A DNA stretch of 64,000 nucleotides. Source: Halostella litorea (GTDB taxonomy: Archaea > Halobacteriota > Halobacteria > Halobacteriales > Natronoarchaeaceae). Location of the stretch: positions 248,001-312,000 of the forward strand of contig NZ_SJER01000001.1 of the NCBI RefSeq assembly GCF_004785955.1, in the 5' to 3' direction. Position numbers and translations under genes: made by a program. Position 1 is the stretch's first letter. Every line of letters starts with the position of its first letter. The notes beneath the pieces were generated by a model. That model was not told where the DNA came from. It saw only the letters and a list, made by a program, of their open reading frames with translations, and ran no database searches. Below are positions 18,820-26,592 of the stretch, piece by piece.

Positions 18820-19770
18820 TTACCCAAGTATCCCATCGAGTTCGGCAGACCGCTTCCGAAGCGTATTCTCACTCACGTTGCCCGCTTCGGCTAACGCCGC
18901 CTGGGTGAGCGAGACATCCTGTTCGACACCCGCGTAGTACAGACAACCCGCTGCAACGCCCGCGGGATTGCGTCCGTTCGCCAACCCGTGCTTCTCCGAA
19001 CGCGTCGCCAATTCGAGCGCACGACGGCGAACACGCGCCGGAACCAACTCCCTGCACGCCGACGCACAGCTCGCGACGAACGCCTGCGGCCGCCGAACGG
19101 GGACGTCTAAGCCGAGTTCGGTGTTGAGAACGCCGTATGCCCGCCAGATGTCTCGTTCCTCACACGAGGACACCGCCGCGAGTTCTCCGACGGTAAGGAG
19201 CGTCTCTCGGCACCGACACGCCGCGTACACGCTTGCGGCCGCCATCGACTCGACCGACCGTCCGACAAGCAGTGATTCGGACTGAGCCTCTCGGAACACC
19301 CGGCTCGCCTCCTCACGACAGGCAAACGAGAGGTCGAGGCTACTGGTCAACCTGGCTATCTCTCCGCAGGCGTGTGCGAGGTTTCGGTCCGCTGTCCCGT
19401 CGAACTGTCCCCGACGCTGTTGGATCCGCAATCGGTTGAGCGTCCGGCGTTTCCGCTGGCTCAGTTTGTTCCCGTTTCCGTCCCGTCGGTAACCGATGGA
19501 CGTGACGAGTCCGCGGTCGTGTCGTGCGGGCGTCAACGGCGCGCCAGTCTGTTCACGGGTCTCTGTGTCGTTGCGGTCCCGCGGCGTCGCAGCGTGGTCG
19601 AGTCGGTACTCGTCTGTGATGAGCCCGCATTCGGTACAAGCCGTCTCGCCGTCCGCCGTGCGAAGCGTCCCGTCACAGTCCGGACACGCCGTCCCGGGAT
19701 TTTCGGATGAAGTTGTCTCTAGGGGCAGGTCTTCGTCGAAGCCACTGTCGTAGGTGTCTCTGAGCGACAT
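18820..19770 (-). CDS. tfb: Transcription initiation factor TFB (extra copy in accessory region)
   Basis: 316 residues from ATG 19770. The N-terminal zinc ribbon has Cys29, Cys32, Cys45 and Cys48 (ACPDCDG...ACTECG); the B-finger/linker and two cyclin-like repeats follow, the first from about LRIQQRRGQ and the second from about QAFVASCASACREL. It recruits RNA polymerase to TATA/TBP. Haloarchaea carry several TFBs that divide promoters among them, and accessory copies are common on plasmids. A longer frame to 19875 is rejected because the added part is just the promoter region (the GTTTATCG motif translated). Shares a promoter motif with the SWIM gene at 20418. Confidence 0.92.
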   Translation of the reverse strand: MSLRDTYDSGFDEDLPLETTSSENPGTACPDCDGTLRTADGETACTECGLITDEYRLDHAATPRDRNDTETREQTGAPLTPARHDRGLVTSIGYRRDGNGNKLSQRKRRTLNRLRIQQRRGQFDGTADRNLAHACGEIARLTSSLDLSFACREEASRVFREAQSESLLVGRSVESMAAASVYAACRCRETLLTVGELAAVSSCEERDIWRAYGVLNTELGLDVPVRRPQAFVASCASACRELVPARVRRRALELATRSEKHGLANGRNPAGVAAGCLYYAGVEQDVSLTQAALAEAGNVSENTLRKRSAELDGILG

Positions 19771-19804
19771 AGTTCGTATCGAGACGGACGAATTCGCCCG
19801 CCCC

Positions 19805-19827
19805 GCACCCCTCAGGGGGCGATAAAC
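19805..19827 (-). promoter_or_regulatory. GTTTATCG + CCCCTGAGGGG promoter motif, copy 1 (TFB)
   Basis: Read on the minus strand: GTTTATCGCCCCCTGAGGGG followed by TGC. TTTATC (19821-19826) fits a TATA box and the palindrome lies just downstream of it, where a repressor could block transcription start. The TFB ATG is about 54 bases from the box. The same arrangement is found at 20445-20467. Confidence 0.6.
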
Positions 19828-19968
19828 TACTGCGGGGAGCGTCATCCGATTCGGGTGAGTCCGTTCCTCGCCCAAACGACGGCAAACGTAGCACCTGAAA
19901 ACCCTCCTACCCTACGCGCTTTCTCCGTGTTGGAGGTGGGGCGTGTCCGTGAGTTCTACACCGCGTTC

Positions 19969-20418
19969 TCACTGCTCGTCGTTCGAAAGGGAACGATATC
20001 CCGTTCTAACGCATTCCCAACACGGAAAGTCGGTACTGAGTTCGGAACACTCACAGTCGGTTGGTCCCTCCGCCATCCTGTCCGTTTCAGTGGATTCGGG
20101 TGTCGCGCTCGGCTCTTTCGTCGGGACACCACCGTCCGCAGCGACCTGCCTGTCTATTGCGGCGTCGAGGACGGGGTTTCGGATCGCCACCGCGACGCGG
20201 TGTTTGCACGCGCCGTCGTACGCGGCGTTGGCAGGGCACTCACAGTCACTTGGAAGCCCGTCTTCGACTGTCACGAGGTACTCGTGGTTTTCCGGGTCGG
20301 CGTGGCTCCCGTTTCGTACGCGAACGCCTTCGGCTTCGATCGAGAACTCGAAGGCCTCGTACTGGGCGCGTTTGATCACTCGCTTCGTCACGTCCAATCT
20401 CGCTAGTGGTGCTGTCAT
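19969..20418 (-). CDS. SWIM zinc-finger domain protein
   Basis: 149 residues from ATG 20418. The SWIM signature CxC-x9-CxH is present as Cys59, Cys61, Cys71 and His73 within DCECPANAAYDGACKHRVAV. A second Cys cluster (DCECSELSTDFPCWECV) lies near the C-terminus and may bind a second metal. SWIM domains bind DNA or proteins. Stand-alone SWIM proteins are frequent in haloarchaeal mobile regions. The extra 10 residues of the longer frame to 20448 fall in the promoter motif and are not used. It is next to the TFB gene, in the same direction. Confidence 0.82.
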   Translation of the reverse strand: MTAPLARLDVTKRVIKRAQYEAFEFSIEAEGVRVRNGSHADPENHEYLVTVEDGLPSDCECPANAAYDGACKHRVAVAIRNPVLDAAIDRQVAADGGVPTKEPSATPESTETDRMAEGPTDCECSELSTDFPCWECVRTGYRSLSNDEQ

Positions 20419-20444
20419 TGGTCGGTGCAGGCGAGGAATCGCCC

Positions 20445-20467
20445 GCACCCCTCAGGGGACGATAAAC
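20445..20467 (-). promoter_or_regulatory. GTTTATCG + CCCCTGAGGGG promoter motif, copy 2 (SWIM gene)
   Basis: Read on the minus strand: GTTTATCGTCCCCTGAGGGG then TGCGGG. It matches copy 1 at 19805-19827 in 22 of 23 positions. The TTTATC box is about 46 bases before the SWIM ATG (20418). The near-identity of two promoters of unlike genes argues for a shared regulator. Confidence 0.6.
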
Positions 20468-20783
20468 GACCGGCGGGTGGAGTACAGCGAGACAGATCTG
20501 ATAGCTATTGCACCATGCGTTCCCACGAGAGGTTTCTAACGGTCCTTGCTCTCTTCGGAGGGGCAACAAACAATCTTCTAGTCCGCACTGGCAGAAGTGT
20601 TGTCTACGTCTACATCATCGAGAAGGGGAGAATCGACAGCATCCAGAGACGAGAATTAACCAACGGCGGGTGCAAAGTTACGCTGTTGTTGGTTAACCTG
20701 CTTGCGAACAGCCCAGCAGGTGCATCTGTCAGGAAACTATTCCTCGAAGTAAGAATTATATCTTTAGCCCTGCAAACTCAGGT
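20449..20783. other. Divergent promoter region between SWIM gene and winged-helix/TumE-like pair 1
   Basis: 335 bases without a convincing gene. The left end carries the SWIM promoter motif; the right end has a TATA-like AATTATATC (20754-20762) about 25 bases before the ATG at 20784. Nothing else is seen. Confidence 0.5.
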
Positions 20784-21317
20784 ATGTCCAAGACAGACCC
20801 CGAGGATGGGCCGCCCCCTTTCGAAGATGCGTTCGCCAGCGACGACGTCGAACAACGCATCTACGGCACTATCCTGCAGACCCGTGAGCCGACGACTGCG
20901 AGTGCCATTGCTGATGCCGCCGACTGCGACCCGAAGACCGCCCGGAAGTACCTTGGCTGGTTCGACGATTTGGGGATCGTCACCCGGCACGATAGTCATC
21001 CGGCCACCTACGAACGGAATGATGCGTATTTCGAGTGGCGACGCATCAACCAGCTCGCAGGCGACCACTCCGTCGAGGAACTCCAAGAACTCGTTCGTGA
21101 GATGACGACGCGCATCGCCGAGTACGAAGACACGTACGATGCCGCGTCACCGGCCGCTGTCGATGCCGTCGCCGCCGCGGAGGCCAGCGACGAACGAACC
21201 ATCGACGACGTGTACAGCGACCTCGCCGATTGGGCGACCGCTCGTGAGGAGCGTGAGCGCTACGAACGCGCTCGCCAGCAGCGCACAGGTGGCAAGCGCG
21301 AACAGGCCTCCGGGTAG
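20784..21317 (+). CDS. Winged-helix protein of HTH/TumE-like pair 1 (DUF7342-like)
   Basis: 177 residues. An N-terminal winged helix (EQRIYGTILQTREPTTASAI then CDPKTARKYLGWFDDLGIV) is followed by RHDSHPATYERNDAYFEWRR and a helical, probably coiled-coil tail. The same architecture recurs at 26065 and 42050. By analogy with antitoxins of type II systems it could repress its own operon and bind the product of the next gene, which starts 8 bases after its stop. Leaderless transcript likely. I infer DUF7342 membership from the sequence pattern. Confidence 0.75.
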   Translation: MSKTDPEDGPPPFEDAFASDDVEQRIYGTILQTREPTTASAIADAADCDPKTARKYLGWFDDLGIVTRHDSHPATYERNDAYFEWRRINQLAGDHSVEELQELVREMTTRIAEYEDTYDAASPAAVDAVAAAEASDERTIDDVYSDLADWATAREERERYERARQQRTGGKREQASG

Positions 21318-21324
21318 TCTCCCG

Positions 21325-21762
21325 ATGGTACCACCGTCAGGTGATGGTGGGAGTCCTGCTCCCATCGACCGTCCCATCCTCGAGTTCCTCCAGACGCGGC
21401 TCCAAGCGACGAGGCAGATCTCCCGAGCGACCGTCACGGACGCGAGCGGACATCTGGAGCTTCAGGTCATCTTTGCCCCGTCGTACTACCCGGAGACCGT
21501 CGACGAAGTACAGTTGACCGTCCGTTGGTACACGAATGACGACTTCAAATTCCACTATCGAGAGGAACACACTGGCCACGACTGGGAATGCCGGTGGGAT
21601 CGACACCCGAACCCCCACAATACACGGGACCACTTTCATCCACCTCCTACTGCCCCGACACCAGGCGAAGATGTATCGTGGCCGGACGACCATCGTGACG
21701 TCGTTGAGCTAGTTCTCGAGGAGATCGAAGACCGGATCGCAGCACTCTGGAAAAGTGAGTAG
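21325..21762 (+). CDS. TumE-like (DUF6516-like) protein of pair 1, putative toxin
   Basis: 145 residues from ATG 21325; the frame extends upstream to 21139 but that part overlaps the preceding gene. The core is beta-rich, VDEVQLTVRWYTNDDFKFHY, then WECRWDRHPNPHNTRDHFHP, and a final amphipathic helix. The Arg-Trp-Asp/His-rich block is reminiscent of the RYDNAPHH...PHHKH block of TumE-type toxins (DUF6516). Paralogues occupy the same position at 26593 and 41591. No biochemical function is proven; toxin role is inferred from pairing with a winged-helix protein. Confidence 0.65.
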   Translation: MVPPSGDGGSPAPIDRPILEFLQTRLQATRQISRATVTDASGHLELQVIFAPSYYPETVDEVQLTVRWYTNDDFKFHYREEHTGHDWECRWDRHPNPHNTRDHFHPPPTAPTPGEDVSWPDDHRDVVELVLEEIEDRIAALWKSE

Positions 21763-21769
21763 GGAGCGA

Positions 21770-22090
21770 TCATTCTTCTGCCTGCTCTGTGAGTTCTCGA
21801 CGAAGCGTCTTCCCCGAGCAGCGTTTCGCATTGATGACCTTGCCGTCCTCGACGGTCACGAGCGCGTATTTCGCGGTTGAAATGTACCCCTTCGGCGCGA
21901 CTTTCACGCCGACCAGTACGCCGTTGGGGAGCGTCACTGTCTCAAGTATCGTTCCCTCTTCGCGCTTCGGATAGAGTTCTCTGAGGACGTGCTTGATCAC
22001 CGCTGTCCGAGTCTCCGGATTGAGGCCTTCGCCCACAGGAATCCTTCGTGAGCAGGCATCATTGTCGTTTGGTCGGAACTCAGTCCACAA
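21770..22090 (-). CDS. Conserved hypothetical protein
   Basis: 106 residues from TTG 22090; no ATG is present and the frame stays open a further ~45 bases upstream to a TGA, so the true start is uncertain or the 5' end has been lost. The C-terminal half is beta-rich (LPNGVLVGVKVAPKGYISTA, then ALVTVEDGKVINAKRCSGKT). I do not recognise the family. It converges with the TumE-like gene of pair 1 (7-base gap). An inverted repeat lies upstream at 22134-22159. Confidence 0.5.
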   Translation of the reverse strand: MWTEFRPNDNDACSRRIPVGEGLNPETRTAVIKHVLRELYPKREEGTILETVTLPNGVLVGVKVAPKGYISTAKYALVTVEDGKVINAKRCSGKTLRRELTEQAEE

Positions 22091-22133
22091 CCCTTGTCCA
22101 CCGGCACGCGAGGCGACGAGGTCGAGAACATAT

Positions 22134-22159
22134 CAAACCGTAAGCTTGCATGCGGTTTG
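22134..22159. promoter_or_regulatory. Inverted repeat CAAACCG...CGGTTTG
   Basis: Seven-base arms (22134-22140 and 22153-22159) separated by 12 bases that contain AAGCTT. It lies upstream of the hypothetical gene ending at 21770 and downstream of the OB-fold gene, so it could be an operator or a terminator hairpin. Confidence 0.35.
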
Positions 22160-22231
22160 TATGGCTCCTACGATTTGGATGGTTCATACCCACTCTCCCA
22201 TCCTCTAACAGCAAAAAAGAGACGAGGCTGG

Positions 22232-23101
22232 CTACCGTTGGCCCCTTACTCCGTGTGAGACGATCCGCGACCACCCCGTCAGTGCGACCGACACTCGCCC
22301 CTGGTACCAGTTCTTGGCGACCCCTCTGAACGTCACGTCTTCGCCTTCCCGCACCATCCCCTGCCTGCTCTTTCGCCAGACCGTGAACTTGATCCGGCCG
22401 CTCTCGTCTTCAATGAGTCCGACCTGCTGGATTGCGGGGTTACTTGGATTCCACAGTTGGGTCACAGTTCCCCGAATATCCACTTCTCGCCGCGAGACGT
22501 CCTGTACGGCTGCGATCGGAACTACCTGTCCCGGTGCCTGCTCCAACTCCTCGTACACGCCCACGACTGCGCTCGTGATCTCCGTGCCGTCCGCAACACG
22601 CTCTGCCAGCCGCCGACTGATCGCCGCCCGCGACCATCCTGCCAGCTTCTCGTCCAACCGCATCGCCTGCTCGTTCACCGCTCCCAGTTCTTCACGCGAC
22701 AACTCCGTTTGTGGGTCCGCCCGCTCCGGGTCCAACCACGGGTCGACGCTCCCCGCTCGTTTCTCGAACGCCGCCCGCCACTCGTCGCTATCCGCCGCCA
22801 CCGCCCGTCGGGTCCGTTTCTCTCTGTCTGATTCCTGTTCCCTGTCGCCCCGAGTCCTCGTCCGTTCGACTTCCCACGCCCGCGCTTCCAGTCGCTCCTG
22901 GGCTTCCAACGTTTGCCCGAACAATCGCCCCTCGACCGCCCGCTCGTCCGCGTAGTCGATCTTTGCCTGAATCTCCTGTGCGACGCTCGCTCGCAGGTCC
23001 AGTCGGCCCTCGCTTTGCTCGACTCCCTCCGCGCCCGCTTCGTGTTCACTCGTCTGTGCCCGACCCGCAGGTTCATTACCGCGTAGGTTCGTACTTGACA
23101 T
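22232..23101 (-). CDS. OB-fold single-stranded DNA-binding (RPA-like) protein
   Basis: 289 residues. The N-terminal ~170 residues are Glu/Arg-rich and helical. From about 190 an OB-fold begins: REVDIRGTVTQLWNPSNPAI, then GLIEDESGRIKFTVWRKSRQ, then EGEDVTFRGVAKNWYQGRVS, the pattern of archaeal RPA-type OB domains. It probably binds single-stranded DNA during plasmid replication or repair. An IS element is inserted so that its target-site duplication ends 4 bases before the ATG (23099-23101), cutting the gene off from its original promoter. Confidence 0.8.
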   Translation of the reverse strand: MSSTNLRGNEPAGRAQTSEHEAGAEGVEQSEGRLDLRASVAQEIQAKIDYADERAVEGRLFGQTLEAQERLEARAWEVERTRTRGDREQESDREKRTRRAVAADSDEWRAAFEKRAGSVDPWLDPERADPQTELSREELGAVNEQAMRLDEKLAGWSRAAISRRLAERVADGTEITSAVVGVYEELEQAPGQVVPIAAVQDVSRREVDIRGTVTQLWNPSNPAIQQVGLIEDESGRIKFTVWRKSRQGMVREGEDVTFRGVAKNWYQGRVSVALTGWSRIVSHGVRGQR

Positions 23102-23104
23102 TGG

Positions 23105-23112
23105 AATCTCTC
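23105..23112. repeat. 8-bp target-site duplication AATCTCTC, left copy
   Basis: Directly abuts the left inverted repeat of the IS element at 23113. An identical octamer follows the right inverted repeat at 24525-24532. An 8-bp duplication is known for ISH1-type members of the IS5 family. Confidence 0.9.
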
Positions 23113-23164
23113 GGCTCTGTTGAATTCCTTAGTGAGTTACAGGTTCAGTCGGTAGTTTGAGTAG

Positions 23165-23986
23165 ATGCAGCCCCTCCCAAAGTCTCGGTTGCTCCGATTT
23201 GTCGAGGAAGCATTTCAGTTAGCCCAACGTGCCGTAGCTCGGTACTCCTCGAAGTTCTCGAAACAACGCTATACGCTCCATCAGCACATCGTTCTCCTCT
23301 GTCTCAAAGTTCGGAAGAACACAACGTATCGCACACTCCTCGACGAACTCATCGAGATGCCCCGTATTCGGAACGCGATCAATCTCAGTGAACTCCCTGC
23401 GCCATCTACGCTATGCAAAGCGTTCGATAGACTCGATATGGCTGTCTGGCGAGTGCTGCTCAATCTCTCTGTTTCACTGCTTCCGACTAACGGTGTTACG
23501 GGGGTCGACGCCTCAGGGTTTGACCGCAGTCACGCCTCGAAGCACTACACGAAACGAGCCAAACTCACGATTCAGCAACTCAAAGTAACACTGCTGGTCG
23601 ATTCCAAAGTGAACGCTGTCCTCGATTTACATGTGACGACGACACGAAAACACGATAGCCAGATCGCTCCGTCGTTGATCAAACGCAATCCCGAGACTAT
23701 CGACATCCTGCTCGGGGACAAAGGTTACGACGACCAGAAAATTAGACGGCTTGCCCGTCAACACGGGATTCGTCCACTAATCAAGCATCGTGAGTTCACA
23801 TCGCTTCACAAGGCATGGAATGCACGCTTAGACGCCGATCTCTACGGTCAACGGAGTCAATCAGAGACAGTCAACTCAACACTCAAGCGGAAGTACGGCG
23901 CATTCGTCCGGTCACGACGCTGGTGGAAGCAGTTCCGTGAACTCGCTCTTGCGTGTATCGTCCACAATCTTGACAAAGCAATCTAA
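23165..23986 (+). CDS. IS5-family DDE transposase
   Basis: 273 residues. Catalytic DDE residues fit Asp115 (GVTGVDASGFDRSH), Asp185 (ILLGDKGYDDQ) and Glu234 in YGQRSQSETVNSTLKRKYG, the last being the Y-R-E-K signature of IS5/IS4-type enzymes. It looks full length and intact. It cuts and rejoins the element at its terminal repeats. Start ATG is about 50 bases inside the left repeat. Confidence 0.93.
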   Translation: MQPLPKSRLLRFVEEAFQLAQRAVARYSSKFSKQRYTLHQHIVLLCLKVRKNTTYRTLLDELIEMPRIRNAINLSELPAPSTLCKAFDRLDMAVWRVLLNLSVSLLPTNGVTGVDASGFDRSHASKHYTKRAKLTIQQLKVTLLVDSKVNAVLDLHVTTTRKHDSQIAPSLIKRNPETIDILLGDKGYDDQKIRRLARQHGIRPLIKHREFTSLHKAWNARLDADLYGQRSQSETVNSTLKRKYGAFVRSRRWWKQFRELALACIVHNLDKAI

Positions 23987-24048
23987 CGACCAGTACAGGC
24001 GACCCACAGATCGTTCGGTACAGCGACCGAATCAACCTACACAACTTC

Positions 24049-24381
24049 TTATAAGTCGTCGAAGTCAGCAACGGTAGTCGCCATGCCTAGAAACATCAAC
24101 CCAAACCCAGCGGCACCTGCCGGGATCGAGCTCTGTAGGAGGAATCCGCCGGTGAACGCACTAACACCGCCAACAATAGCTCCACGCTTCCTTGCCGGGG
24201 CGGCCTCACGAGAGAGAGAAATAAACGTTCGGCGATGTGCTATCATCATTGAACTCACAGCCACATAGAGCGGTAATAGTGAGATTGTAAGCAAGTGATC
24301 TGTCGCAGCGAATTCTGCGACGGATGCCGTAACTAACAGTCCAACAAGTAGTGACACAGCGTACCGGAGGGCACGACGCAT
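24049..24381 (-). CDS. Passenger membrane protein inside the IS element
   Basis: 110 residues from ATG 24381 (a longer frame to 24432 is possible). Three to four hydrophobic segments (YAVSLLVGLLVTASVAEFAA, HLLTISLLPLYVAVSSMMIA, AIVGGVSAFTGGFLLQSS, AGAAGFGLMFLGMATTVADF). No family is recognised. It lies wholly between the transposase stop and the right inverted repeat, so it moves with the element. Its role is unknown; a host-benefit gene or a captured fragment are both possible. Confidence 0.65.
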   Translation of the reverse strand: MRRALRYAVSLLVGLLVTASVAEFAATDHLLTISLLPLYVAVSSMMIAHRRTFISLSREAAPARKRGAIVGGVSAFTGGFLLQSSIPAGAAGFGLMFLGMATTVADFDDL

Positions 24382-24524
24382 ATCCCGAACTGTGGTTACT
24401 GCGGCTAAAAAAACCATCTGTGTTACATACACTCGCCAACTGGTTTTTTCCGGTTATTATGCACGTGTAGTGTTCAGTAGATTCACGTGAACAATTCTCT
24501 AAAGAAGAGGATTTCAACAGAGCC

Positions 24525-24532
24525 AATCTCTC
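24525..24532. repeat. 8-bp target-site duplication AATCTCTC, right copy
   Basis: Identical to 23105-23112 and directly adjacent to the right inverted repeat end at 24524. Confidence 0.9.
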
Positions 24533-24599
24533 CGATTCCGAAGGCGCTCACCGCGCCGACGACCGCGACACTAATCGCGGTTTTCTACACACACCGACA

Positions 24600-24970
24600 G
24601 ACTCATCGACACCGTCACCGCTTGCGCGCCGCTCGCGCCTTCACGAGCGCCCTCGGGCGCGAGTGGCGCGCTCCCGAGATGGAACCATCCAGCACCGCGC
24701 CGCCGTCAGGCCCGCCGCGAGCGACCAGCACACAAGCCGGTTGTCGGTCCCGTCGGTTCGAGCGCAGCGAGAACGGCCGGACCGAAAGCGCGCTTGGTGC
24801 TGGCGTCGAAACCACACGCCCGGACCGTGGCCGAGCCCCCGAGGCCGCGAAAGCCCGGACTGGTCGGTCGCGAGCGTTCCGAGGCACTGCGGTCGTGCCT
24901 CGGCTGCGAACGGCGACTCGTCGCCGTGAGCGGGCGGCGGGCGAAAGGAGGCGCGCGGGGCGAGCTAGAA
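24600..24970. repeat. Very GC-rich non-coding block with dispersed-repeat core
   Basis: About 370 bases rich in CGCG-type words and short palindromes (for example gcgccctcgggcgcgag near 24649-24665). Open frames exist on both strands but their translations are Arg/Ala-rich and look like artefacts of base composition. The stretch 24711-24776 is similar to 52725-52800: both contain CCCGCCGCGAGCG, then GACCAnCACAnnAGCCGGTT, then AGCGCnGCGnGAACGG. It is a dispersed haloarchaeal repeat of unknown role. Confidence 0.55.
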
Positions 24971-25007
24971 TAGTCAGAAGCAGGAAACCACTACGGCGGT
25001 ACTGTGC

Positions 25008-25449
25008 CTACTCAGATCTGACTACCAGTTCTGGATCGAGGCGTTCGAAAATGCCGTCGAAATCGTCGTCGAAGCTCACGATTCGGTCGATGGAACGCAA
25101 CTGACAGTGAGCAACGGAAACGGCATCGGTAAAGCTCAGTGACTGATCTGCGTACGTTTCGAATACATCGAGTGCAGCGTCGAAGATGTCGGGCTCGACG
25201 AATTCCAACCGAAACACGTCCGGGAAGTCCCTCTTGCCGAGAATTCGATCACCAACTGTGCGTGCCGCTTCAAAGCTACCAGTTCGTTTCCGGGTGAGCG
25301 TGATGACTTCGTCGAAGGAGTAGTCGTTCGTGTAGGGCTGACCGAATTCCCCATCAAGTAGCCGCTCGAAAAACCCGTATGCTTCGTCATGTCGGGTCGC
25401 GTCTACATCGTGGTGTACATAACACCCCTGTATCGATGAAGACACTCAT
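25008..25449 (-). pseudogene. vapC-type PIN toxin with early frameshift
   Basis: The ATG at 25449 overlaps the antitoxin stop (ATGA, 25446-25449) and reads MSVFIDTGV, the normal start of a PIN-domain VapC including the first catalytic Asp. At about 25421 the frame shifts; the continuation YVHHDVDATRHDEAYGFFER and the rest of the PIN domain (with SLSFTDAVS and IVSFDDDFD carrying the later acidic residues) lies one frame over. Comparison with the expected GVFYVHH suggests two T residues lost from a short T run. As read, no complete toxin is made. Confidence 0.8.
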
Positions 25450-25721
25450 TCGTAGAGTATATCGTCGATATCCGATTCGTCGGTTTCTTTTCCTGACTCG
25501 ACTGTCCCCTCGTGAAATGCCGCTTTGGTTGTTCCTGATATCGGCACGCGTTCCTCGCGAAACGACTCGATCAAGTCCGTTTTTGAGGCGACTGCTTCGT
25601 TGACGAGTCGTTCGAGTAATTCTTGCTGCGTAACCTTTGTCCCCGTCTTCACCCGGATCTCCGCCTGTAATCGTTCAAGGCGGGATTTCGTTTCTTCGTC
25701 TATCTTCACGAAGGTCACCAT
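25446..25721 (-). CDS. VapB-type antitoxin
   Basis: 91 residues. N-terminal VTFVKIDEETKSRLERLQAE resembles the beta strand and first helix of ribbon-helix-helix DNA-binding domains; VTQQELLERLVNEAV follows as the second helix, and an acidic C-terminal tail (TDESDIDDILYE) is typical for toxin neutralisation. Stop and toxin start overlap as ATGA. TATA-like TATAAAAT at 25755-25762 on the minus strand and an inverted repeat between it and the ATG suggest autoregulation. Confidence 0.8.
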   Translation of the reverse strand: MVTFVKIDEETKSRLERLQAEIRVKTGTKVTQQELLERLVNEAVASKTDLIESFREERVPISGTTKAAFHEGTVESGKETDESDIDDILYE

Positions 25722-25728
25722 ATCACAC

Positions 25729-25744
25729 GGTAGTAAGGTCTACC
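25729..25744 (-). promoter_or_regulatory. Putative VapB operator GGTAG-n6-CTACC
   Basis: Inverted repeat located between the TATA-like box and the vapB ATG (25721). A second symmetrical pair, ACTAGT on either side of the TATA region, lies just beyond. Position suggests binding by the antitoxin itself. Confidence 0.45.
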
Positions 25745-25804
25745 AAGTCACATTTTATACTAGTTCCTGACACTAGTCCCTCCACCTGTGGACGAACGCT
25801 GTGA

Positions 25805-26014
25805 TTAGTTCTCCGTGGTACTGTCGTATATCGCTTCGAATTCCTGCTCTCCTCGGATCAACTCATCCATGCCTTCAGTGAGCGTTACCTCTCCGAACAC
25901 GGTTGCTCAGTAGTACGCATACAGTCCGTCCTGTCCTCGCTCGGGACATCGGCGCTTCTCAATAAGACCGACAGCAACGAGCTCGTTGTATAGCCTAATC
26001 CAGCGTGTGCACAT
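25805..26014 (-). pseudogene. Fragment of a winged-helix-type regulator with in-frame stop
   Basis: A 70-codon frame from ATG 26014 reads WIRLYNELVAVGLIEKRRC, then GQDGLYAYY, then a TGA (codon 36), then ATVFGEVTLTEGMDELIRGE and QEFEAIYDSTTEN. The parts before and after the TGA look like one protein: the wing of a winged helix followed by a short regulatory tail. A single change CGA to TGA would explain the break. The N-terminal half of the winged helix is missing. It lies between the VapBC and the second HTH/TumE-like pair. Confidence 0.6.
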
Positions 26015-26064
26015 ATATTTGAAAGATACGAAGATATATTGAGGATAGGTTCCTACAGATAGGT

Positions 26065-26592
26065 ATGACTGAGTTCGATCCGGCCCCGGAGTCCGACGAT
26101 ACCCAGCGACGGTGGCAGACCCGAACAGACACGTTTGGTCGTGTCTACGATGTCGTCCTCGGGATTACGTCTCCAACTGCATACACCGAGATCGCTGAGC
26201 TTGCGGACTGTTCTCCGAACGCCGCGAAAAAGCACCTTGAACGCTTAGCGGAGATGGGCATCACTCGAGCCAATAGAGACAGCCGCCCGGCGACATACGA
26301 GCGAAACGAAGGATATCTCGAATGGCAGGATGCCACCCGGATCGCGTCCGAACTCTCTGTCGAGGAGATCATCGACCGAGTTGAGGCGCTTGAAGCGCAG
26401 CGGACGGAATACGAAGCGCAGTTCGAGACGGATGATCCAACAGCCGTCAACGTCTTTGACCACGGTGATCACGAAACCATCCACGAGCGGATGACCGCAG
26501 TGAGCGAGTGGCAGGGAGTGATTCGGGACATCAGGCTGTACGAACTTGCTCGCCAACTTTCCCAAAACGACGGGCATCTGATTCCGGCTTAA
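26065..26592 (+). CDS. Winged-helix protein of HTH/TumE-like pair 2 (DUF7342-like)
   Basis: 175 residues. Same layout as the protein at 20784: winged helix (VYDVVLGITSPTAYTEIAEL, CSPNAAKKHLERLAEMGI), then the shared block NRDSRPATYERNEGYLEWQD, then helices ending in DIRLYELARQL. A TATA-like AGATATATT (26031-26039) lies about 27 bases before the ATG. The stop TAA is followed directly by the ATG of the next gene, a tight coupling. Confidence 0.75.
   Translation: MTEFDPAPESDDTQRRWQTRTDTFGRVYDVVLGITSPTAYTEIAELADCSPNAAKKHLERLAEMGITRANRDSRPATYERNEGYLEWQDATRIASELSVEEIIDRVEALEAQRTEYEAQFETDDPTAVNVFDHGDHETIHERMTAVSEWQGVIRDIRLYELARQLSQNDGHLIPA

Larger units (their letters stand above)
23113..24524 (+). 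mobile_element. Complete IS5-family insertion sequence with passenger gene
   Basis: 1412 bp bounded by terminal inverted repeats: left GGCTCTGTTGAATTCCT starting at 23113 and right (reverse complement) GGCTCTGTTGAAATCCT ending at 24524, flanked by the 8-bp direct repeat AATCTCTC. It carries a transposase (23165-23986, plus) and a second, oppositely oriented membrane-protein gene (24049-24381) that is not needed for IS5 transposition. The perfect duplication indicates a recent insertion. Confidence 0.92.

Noticed and set aside
19771-19875. 35-residue N-terminal extension of TFB
   Set aside because: The extension is the translation of the GTTTATCG promoter motif and upstream DNA; ATG 19770 gives the normal TFB start.
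24487-25104. 205-residue plus-strand frame across the GC-rich block
   Set aside because: Arg/Ala/Ser-rich translation, overlaps the VapC pseudogene and the IS end, and reads as a composition artefact.
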